From: a virus | Reading direction: 5' to 3' (one strand) | IMG/VR virus record: IMGVR_UViG_3300006921_000200 | Location: 1-21,354 of that record | DNA length: 21,354 nt | Shown: positions 10,922 through 18,500 of the stretch, piece after piece | How the letters are laid out: each line of letters starts with the position of its first letter | How positions within the stretch are numbered: the stretch's first letter is position 1 | The notes under the pieces: generated by a model | What the model was told of the DNA's origin: nothing | Seen by the model: the letters and a program-made list of their open reading frames with translations, nothing else | The model's database searches: none | Made by a program: the position numbers and the translations under genes

Positions 10922-12960
10922 TCATTGCACAACCGTGGGAAGACTTAGAAAAATATAAAGATAATCCTGTAAGACATACAACTCAGGACTATTTAAAATT
11001 TATAAACACTGAAATTTTTAGTGAAACTTCTAAATACTTTTTAAAACACGGGGTATATACTCACGCTCCTATGGGAACATCTGAGTATATAGAGTTCTGG
11101 GATAGAGAAGAAGAGAGATGTAAAAATGGATATACTGTAGGAGGAGTCCGAATTACTGGAGAGCACTATGCTTATCTAAATTATGGTCGTATCTTAGCGA
11201 CTATTGACGATGGTAAACGTCAAAGAAAAATAGACACATTCCCTAAGTTTCTAGACATGGACTATTATTGGTACCATGAATTAGAACAAGCCGAACAGAA
11301 TGGCCAAGGAATGATCGTTGTAAAAGCCAGACGTAAGGGATTCTCATATAAGAATGCCTTTGGAATGGCTTGGAAATACAACTGGTTTCCTTATTCTATT
11401 TCTATATTAGCAGCCTTTGAAAAAACTTTCTGGGCTAATACTATGGAAATGACCAAAAATATGGTCAACTTTATTAATGAAAATACAGATTGGGCAAAAG
11501 GATTTTTACATGATAGACAAGATGCATTCAAAGCAGGGTATGTAGAGAAAGATAAAATCTCAGGGATTAATATCGAGAAAGGATTTAAATCTGAAGTACT
11601 AGCCTTATCATTTAAAGACTCCCCTCAAAAATCTGTAGGACGTACTGCTGAGCGAATGCTTTTTGAGGAGGCAGGAGATTGGCCAGGATTATTACAAGCG
11701 TACCAACGTTCTTATCCTCTATTCAAAGATGGTAATATTATGATTGGTATCCCTATTATATATGGAACAGGGGGTAATAATAAAAATGGTACAAACGCTG
11801 ATTTTGAGGAAATGTTTTATAATCCTTCTGCTTATGGATTACGATCATATGAAAATATATATGATGAAAATGCTGTAGGAGAAGCGGGGTGGTTTGTAGA
11901 TGATGCATGGTACCGAGAGCCTTTTGTAGATAAACAAGGTAATGCTCTTAGAGAAAAAGCAGTCGAAGATATAGATCTAGAAAGAGAAGAAAAGAAAAAA
12001 GCAGATCCTAAGGCTTATAATATGATGGTAACACAGCACCCTCATAATCCTAAGGAAGCATTCTTAAGAAACGAAGGTTCTATATTTCCAACAGTGGAGT
12101 TATATAATGTACTAGCAAAGTTAAAGTCAGACGATAGATATAAAAAACTAGGAACTGCTGGAGAGTTATATGAGGAAGAAGGAGAGGTTAGATTTAAACC
12201 TGATTTAGCGAAGAAGCTATATCCTATTATAAAACATCCTCATAGTATAAAGGATCCGCAAGAAGGATGTGTTATGGTATACCAACATCCCCCAGAAGAT
12301 ATTCCTTTTGGGTTATATAAAATAGGATTAGACCCTGTCGCATTTGATAAGTCAGGAAGTAAATCTTTAAACGCTTGTTACGTATATAAATCATACCAAA
12401 AATTTGATTATGGTTACGATGAAATTGTAGCAGAGTACGTAGGAAGACCAGATAATATTGAAATTTATAATAGAAATTTAGAGCTATTATCTGAGTATTA
12501 TGGAGGAGCACAAATAATGTTTGAGAATGACAGGGGAGAAGTCTTGTCATATTTTAAAAGAAGAGGTAAGCTTGGTTTATTAGCTGATCAACCTGATAAT
12601 GTTATCTCAAAAATAATCAAAGCTTCTACAGTCTCCAGAATAAAAGGTTGTCATATGAATGACAAAATGAAAGATGCAGGAGAAAAATTTATACTGAGAT
12701 GGTTATGGACGGAACGAGGAGAGAATGAAGATGGGAGTAAGGTATATAATATGGATTTAATTCCTTCGGCAGGATTATTAGAAGAATTAATACAATATCA
12801 TAGACTAGGAAACTTCGATAGAGTAATGGCATTTATGCAATTGATGTTCTCTGTAGAAGAACGATATGACTCCGAAATCCACGAGCAACCAGCAAATAAT
12901 CACTCTGCAGAGTATTTAGTCACTAATATAACTAAAATGTTTGGTAAAAAACGTAGGTAA
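10891..12960 (+). CDS. terL: Terminase large subunit (DNA-packaging ATPase-nuclease)
   Basis: This 689-residue protein powers genome translocation into the procapsid and cuts the concatemer. The N-terminal ATPase has VVKARRKGFSYK (143-154), an unorthodox Walker A of the R/K-rich phage type, followed by RMLFEEAGDW (255-264) as Walker B with the catalytic Glu. A long linker leads to an RNase H-like nuclease domain with candidate acidic ligands in KIGLDPVAFD (477-486), MFENDRGE (543-550) and a further acidic region near MKDAGEKF (593-600). GEHYAYLNYGRI (90-101) near the N-terminus is a motif I associate with terminases of crAss-like and related Bacteroidota phages. The length is at the upper end for TerL, as in that group. 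The first codons overlap the upstream gene. Confidence 0.92.
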   Translation: MEDRHRRSDIIIAQPWEDLEKYKDNPVRHTTQDYLKFINTEIFSETSKYFLKHGVYTHAPMGTSEYIEFWDREEERCKNGYTVGGVRITGEHYAYLNYGRILATIDDGKRQRKIDTFPKFLDMDYYWYHELEQAEQNGQGMIVVKARRKGFSYKNAFGMAWKYNWFPYSISILAAFEKTFWANTMEMTKNMVNFINENTDWAKGFLHDRQDAFKAGYVEKDKISGINIEKGFKSEVLALSFKDSPQKSVGRTAERMLFEEAGDWPGLLQAYQRSYPLFKDGNIMIGIPIIYGTGGNNKNGTNADFEEMFYNPSAYGLRSYENIYDENAVGEAGWFVDDAWYREPFVDKQGNALREKAVEDIDLEREEKKKADPKAYNMMVTQHPHNPKEAFLRNEGSIFPTVELYNVLAKLKSDDRYKKLGTAGELYEEEGEVRFKPDLAKKLYPIIKHPHSIKDPQEGCVMVYQHPPEDIPFGLYKIGLDPVAFDKSGSKSLNACYVYKSYQKFDYGYDEIVAEYVGRPDNIEIYNRNLELLSEYYGGAQIMFENDRGEVLSYFKRRGKLGLLADQPDNVISKIIKASTVSRIKGCHMNDKMKDAGEKFILRWLWTERGENEDGSKVYNMDLIPSAGLLEELIQYHRLGNFDRVMAFMQLMFSVEERYDSEIHEQPANNHSAEYLVTNITKMFGKKRR

Positions 12961-12976
12961 TTAAACTTTTTTTAAT

Positions 12977-12984
12977 TATCTTTG
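12977..12984 (+). promoter_or_regulatory. Promoter -7 element for the portal gene
   Basis: TATCTTTG fits TAnnTTTG and is followed by GTAAG, with the portal ATG 25 nt after the final G. A T-run (12967-12973) precedes it; a -33 TTG is not obvious. It lies in the only gap of note between terminase and portal. Confidence 0.6.
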
Positions 12985-13008
12985 TAAGTACCGTTTATAT
13001 ATACTACT

Positions 13009-15516
13009 ATGTCATCATATACATTTCCACAGCAAAGGCTAAGCTATAGTGCCAAAAAGAAGAATGAGTTCCAATGGGGCAAGGATGTACTAGATACTCT
13101 TGAGTCATACGGGAAAGAGCAGGCTGCTTCAGCGGGCTTTCAAAGTACTGAAGCACGTAAGAGAATAAATTATGATCTATTTAATGGTATATTAAACGTT
13201 TCAGACTTCGAGTATGTATGTAAACCTTACGGTATAGATGGTGTAGGAGAACTTCCTGCAGAGATTAGACATTATGATATTATATCTCCTAAACTACGTG
13301 TGTTATTTGGTGAGGAAATAAAAAGACCATTTAATTACAAAGTAGTAGCTACAAATCCAGAGGCAATTACAGAACGAGAAAAAGCACAAGCGGACATGTT
13401 GCGTGATTATATGCAACAGAAAGTGCAAGCGCAGATACAACAAGCAATGCAGGAAGCTGGGATTAATCCTGAGGGAGGCCCTCAAGATTCCCAGGATCCA
13501 GAAGTGATGCAGCAGCAGCAAATGCAAATGCAGCAGATACAACAACAGATGACCCCTCCTCAGATCGAAGAGTATATGAAAAGAGATTATCAAGATCATA
13601 GAGAGATAATGGGTAATCAAATCTTAGGGTATCTGAGAAGAGAACAAAAAATAAGAGAAAAATTTGTTAAAGGGTGGAAGCATGGTCTTATAACATCGGA
13701 AGAAGTTTATTATGTAGGTATTATTAATGGAGAACCTGTAGTTAATACAGTTAATCCATTATTCTTTACACATGATAAAGATCCTGATTTGGATTATATT
13801 GAAGATGGACAATGGGCCAAATACTCTATGAGAATGACTGCAGGATCTGTAGTAGATACTTTTGGAGAATACCTTACCCAGGCACAAATTAAAGACCTAT
13901 ACTCCGATTCAGCCGCTTCAGGCACGTCCCACCCGCTAGGTTCAAAAGAATTTTCCTATGATTCGGACCAGCTATTCTCAGAGTCTTTCCATACAGATTG
14001 GGACCCCGCGAGTACTAGAGACTCCAGCGCACGTGGTTACATTAATGTAATTCACTGTGAATGGAGATCTCTGAAAAAAATAGGATTCTTAACATTTGTG
14101 GATGATGATTTCTCTGAGCAAGAGACTATAGTCGATGAGACATATACGTTAAATAAGCCAGGAGGAGATCTTAAAATCAAATGGGAATGGATTCCTGAAA
14201 TATGGGAAGGTACTAAAATAGGTAGTGATGTATATTGTAATATACGTCCAAAACCAAATCAATCTAAAGATATAGACAATTTATATTCATGTAAGTTAGG
14301 ATATGTAGGATCAACTTACAATAATTTAAATGCTTATCCAGTATCTTTAATGGATAGAATGAAACCTTACCAATATCTATACAACATTATGATGTATAGG
14401 TTAGAATTAGATTTAGCATCGGATAAAGGTAAAAAATTCCTAGCCGATATTAATCAGATACCATCTTCAATGGGTATTGACATGGAAAAGTGGTTATATT
14501 ATTTTGACGCTTTAGGTATAGCATTTATTAATCCTAAAGAAGAAGGAAAGAGAGGAGAACAAAACCACTTCAACCAATGGCAATCTATTGATTTATCAAT
14601 GGCGCAGACTATCCAACAGAAGATTGGATTACTAGAATATTTAGAAGCGCAATGTAGCGAGGTATCTGGGATAACAAAACAACGAGAAGGCCAGGTTGGA
14701 CCAAACGAACTGGTAGGAAATACTGAACAAGCAGTTGTTCAATCTTCAGCAATCACTGAAGAATTATTTTACACACACAATTCTATTAAAGGTAGGGTCC
14801 TAGAGGCGTTGTTAGATACAGCTAAGGTTGCTTGGGGTGATGGTAAGACCAAAAAAATCCAGTATATCTTAGATGACATGACTACCCATTTACTTACGGT
14901 AGATCCAGTACAATTACCAGAATCTTCTTTTGGAATCTTTGTTTCAGATTCTTCTAAAGATAGAGAGCTTTATTTAACTATGAAACAATTAGCGCACGCA
15001 GCATTACAAAATCAAACTGCTGAGTTGTCCGATGTAATTAAAATGTTATCTACTGACTCTACTGCTGAAATCAAAACTCTTCTTGAGAAATCTGAAGAAG
15101 CTAGAAAAGCAAGAGAAGATCAAATGCAACAATCTCAACAACAAGGTCAGCAAGCGCAGATTGAAGCTCAAAAAGAAATCGAAGCTCAAAAATCTCAACT
15201 TAAGAAATACGAGATTGATGAAGATAATGATACAAAAATTAAAGTTGCTGAAATTAATGCCTTTAGAGGAAAAGAAGATCAAGATATAAACGGTAATCAA
15301 ATTCCTGATCAATTAGAAATCGAAAAACTTAAGATACAAGTTCAGAATACTGATAAGAAAATGGATCTTGAGAATCGTAAGCTAGATGTAAAAGAAAAGG
15401 AATTGGTATTAAAAGATCAACAGGCTGATAGAAAAATGCGAGAAGATCGTAAAAATAAAGATGCCGATAGAAAATCTAAAGAAAAACAAGCGGCTAAGAA
15501 AAAGAGTGATAAATAA
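13009..15516 (+). CDS. Portal protein
   Basis: This 835-residue protein forms the dodecameric ring at the capsid vertex through which DNA passes. The N-terminal half has the portal pattern of crAss-like and P22-like phages: INYDLFNGILN (53-63), ISPKLRVLFGEEIKRPF (91-107), a Gln/Met-rich insert of about 60 residues (roughly 135-195), and KGWKHGLITSEEVYYVGIINGEP (220-242). The later clip/stem region includes SGITKQREGQVGPNELVGNTEQAV (near 560-583), typical of portals. The last 140 residues are a highly charged coiled coil with Gln/Lys/Glu repeats and a poly-basic end (KKKSDK), probably the barrel or tail-facing extension. A DINGNQIPDQLE stretch inside it looks like a calcium loop. The gene has its own promoter at 12977, and the next gene starts 9 nt after its stop. 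Confidence 0.88.
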   Translation: MSSYTFPQQRLSYSAKKKNEFQWGKDVLDTLESYGKEQAASAGFQSTEARKRINYDLFNGILNVSDFEYVCKPYGIDGVGELPAEIRHYDIISPKLRVLFGEEIKRPFNYKVVATNPEAITEREKAQADMLRDYMQQKVQAQIQQAMQEAGINPEGGPQDSQDPEVMQQQQMQMQQIQQQMTPPQIEEYMKRDYQDHREIMGNQILGYLRREQKIREKFVKGWKHGLITSEEVYYVGIINGEPVVNTVNPLFFTHDKDPDLDYIEDGQWAKYSMRMTAGSVVDTFGEYLTQAQIKDLYSDSAASGTSHPLGSKEFSYDSDQLFSESFHTDWDPASTRDSSARGYINVIHCEWRSLKKIGFLTFVDDDFSEQETIVDETYTLNKPGGDLKIKWEWIPEIWEGTKIGSDVYCNIRPKPNQSKDIDNLYSCKLGYVGSTYNNLNAYPVSLMDRMKPYQYLYNIMMYRLELDLASDKGKKFLADINQIPSSMGIDMEKWLYYFDALGIAFINPKEEGKRGEQNHFNQWQSIDLSMAQTIQQKIGLLEYLEAQCSEVSGITKQREGQVGPNELVGNTEQAVVQSSAITEELFYTHNSIKGRVLEALLDTAKVAWGDGKTKKIQYILDDMTTHLLTVDPVQLPESSFGIFVSDSSKDRELYLTMKQLAHAALQNQTAELSDVIKMLSTDSTAEIKTLLEKSEEARKAREDQMQQSQQQGQQAQIEAQKEIEAQKSQLKKYEIDEDNDTKIKVAEINAFRGKEDQDINGNQIPDQLEIEKLKIQVQNTDKKMDLENRKLDVKEKELVLKDQQADRKMREDRKNKDADRKSKEKQAAKKKSDK

Positions 15517-15524
15517 TTCTGCGT

Positions 15525-18500
15525 ATGGGACATCACACGAAAGAACACCAAGTCGCTAATTATTTCGGTATAAAGCTTAGGGATAAAAACAAATTCCCTA
15601 GAAGCGTCAAGTCAGTATTAAAAGATCGTTTAAGTGAGGACGAATATTCTAATCTTTTAAAATATTATACTGACGAAGCAGGATCTCCCAATGTTATGTT
15701 TTATGACCAGGCTAGTTTTATGAATAGCCCTTCAGGATGGACAGGATGTAATACATTTGCCTCAGGAAGACCAGGGTGGTATAATCCTTATGATAATACT
15801 ATCTATCTCCATAGTGATGCGAAAGGCGATGACAAGGAGATTTTTAGAATGGTCTTTGAGGAATTAGGGCACGCCAGACAAAAGAGAGATATACAAAAGG
15901 TACAAGAGACAAGTCCATCAATGCAGTTTATAGATAATTATCTACTCGCAGGAGATGGGCCTTCTCATATACAGACTGCTGGTGTAATAGGAGGTAATTT
16001 AAAAAATGCTCATAAGGGATTAGGAAAGCCTACACTAACTGACTGGAATGTGATTGATTATTGGACCAATGTGTTCAGTTCTGAGCACCAGGGTCACTTG
16101 TATAATACTGATGATAATAATTACGAAGAGACTGTACATACAGGAGACATAAAACAAGATCTTATTACTGATGTTTTCGGAAGAGATGGAGTTAAAAATT
16201 ATTTAAGTATAGGAGATAATAGTACAGAGCATAGACACCAAGGTGCATTTAATCAGACAGCACTTAATTATTTTGAGGGTAATTACCAGAAAAAACGAGC
16301 CAAGAGAGAACAGCTTTATGGAGCTATATTTAATAAAGCAGGGGAGTTAATACACAAAGCTACAGAATTCGGAACAGACGGTCTAAAACAGCTAGCATCA
16401 GACGGACTAAACTTTATGGTTGAGTCGCCCGATATGATACGAGGCGGAATCTACAAAGGATTTCAAAAAGCAGGGGAGTTAATAAATGAAGTTAAAGACT
16501 GGGAACAAGGAGGACATATAAATGCAACTACCCCTAGTGCAAGACATAGAGGATTAGAAGGGGCCAACCCTGGTACCTCAGCTTCTCTTATTTATTCAGA
16601 TCACAGAGGACGTAAACTTGAAGGAAGACAGAGCTATCCAGTACGCGTATACGCAGACGGTGCTTATGTTGGGGTCTTAAAGCCAGGAGAAACTATGGAA
16701 AACTTTTCTGCACAACGCATAGATGAGGTACCTATGATGGAAGAAGGTACTAATGTGGTTGCTCCTCAAGAAGATCCTGTAGAATATGATTTGAAGGATG
16801 CTACAGTAACGGTAGATCGTTCTCAATACACAGCTATTCCTCAAACGCATTTTGATATGCCTGAAGGAGATTTCGATTTTAGTTATGACAAATGGACGGG
16901 GGAGTTGGATGATGAGGGTTGGCGTATATATGAAACGGTTAATACTACGGGAACACACGATCCTAATTGGTATACCTCAGATTTTGATCCTTACGAATAT
17001 TATAAACGAAATGCTGACGGAGAGTATGATGACGCAACTAAGCATCTTATAAAATCTTATCAGAAGAGCCCATATATGGGGAAAAATGAGTACGATGAGT
17101 CCTATATGACACATCCTCTTGCGTGGAATGAGGATAGATTAGAACTTGAAAATCAAGCTCGTCTTAATCAGGCTGATATAAATAAAATATATAATTTAGA
17201 TGGAACTCTAAAGCCTGAATATAACCAGCAGTTAGGACCACAAAGATATTTACGTCCTTTTGGACCTGATCCTAAAGATGCTCCAAACCAACGACCTCAA
17301 ACGAAAGGAAGATGGGCATCTGAGCATCAAGAGGGATTCGCTTCAGGCTGGGGAAAGGATGGTTTAGGAAGTCCTTCAGAATTAACTGATAAAGAGTTAA
17401 AGGACTTATATAAAGAATATAAAAACTCAAATGGGTTTGGTAAGATGAAGAAAAAAGAATTCATCGAGCGCTATAGGTCAGGAGATAAATTTTATCCAAA
17501 TATACCCTCAGTGGACCAGGAGCTTGCCAATATAAAAACTTTTTCAGATGCAGTAAATCCTATTAAACCTGAGCATAATGAATTACAAAAAGAATTTCTT
17601 ATAGGAGGAATAAATTCTGACCTATATAGAGAAAAATTAATTAAATCAGGATATGAGAATGTTGATGAAATAATAGCTCAAAGAGAGGAACATTTAGCGA
17701 ATAGTAATTTTGTATATGAAGATACTGCAGATCAATATACTGATGAATATGTGTATTACAAGGGAGGACCAGAGAGCTCTATGGCTAAAGACAGAGATGA
17801 TCCTGCATATCCTGTTCATACCAATAGAGTATTTAGGGTTCAAGATAAACTGAATGTCTTAGGAAATATATACGAATCAGAAGGGAGAACTTTAGATCTT
17901 AAGAAAGCTCTGAATATGCGTAATGATTATACCCCTTGGGGAGATGAGAGTGCCCCTACTGAGCATGGTTTTTATTCAGGAGATGAAGATGATGCTTTAT
18001 TTTGGGCTCAGCTGGGAAGAGGTTTTAACGTAGGACAGTATCTGGGTGATAAAATATTATTTGGAACAAGCGGATCAAGAGCGTATACAGGCAGCCACGG
18101 TGAGCGTGCTGGTGACGTGGTTTTATCTCCTAGGCAAGCACAGGGGCTTAATATTGATATGGGAGGAGATGGAAGTGTAGAGCAGCTTGAATCTAGTTTA
18201 GATGAAATTCTTTTTCACGAGAACGCACATATGGCGGGAGCTACAACGAATAGACCTGATGGATTAAATCAATACGATCAAGATCTGATAATTAAATATA
18301 TGACAGATAGTGGGATTGATGTATCAACTCTTAGTGATCACGATGCTTCTCCCGCTGAAAGAAAGGCAGACCTAGATGGATTAAGATGGAAGATGTTTAA
18401 TACTATAGGATATGATTATAGAACAACCAAGCTGACTCCTGCGATTTTACAACAATATAAAAAATACGTTGCAGAGAATCCTTCTCCTAGTTTAGTAAAT

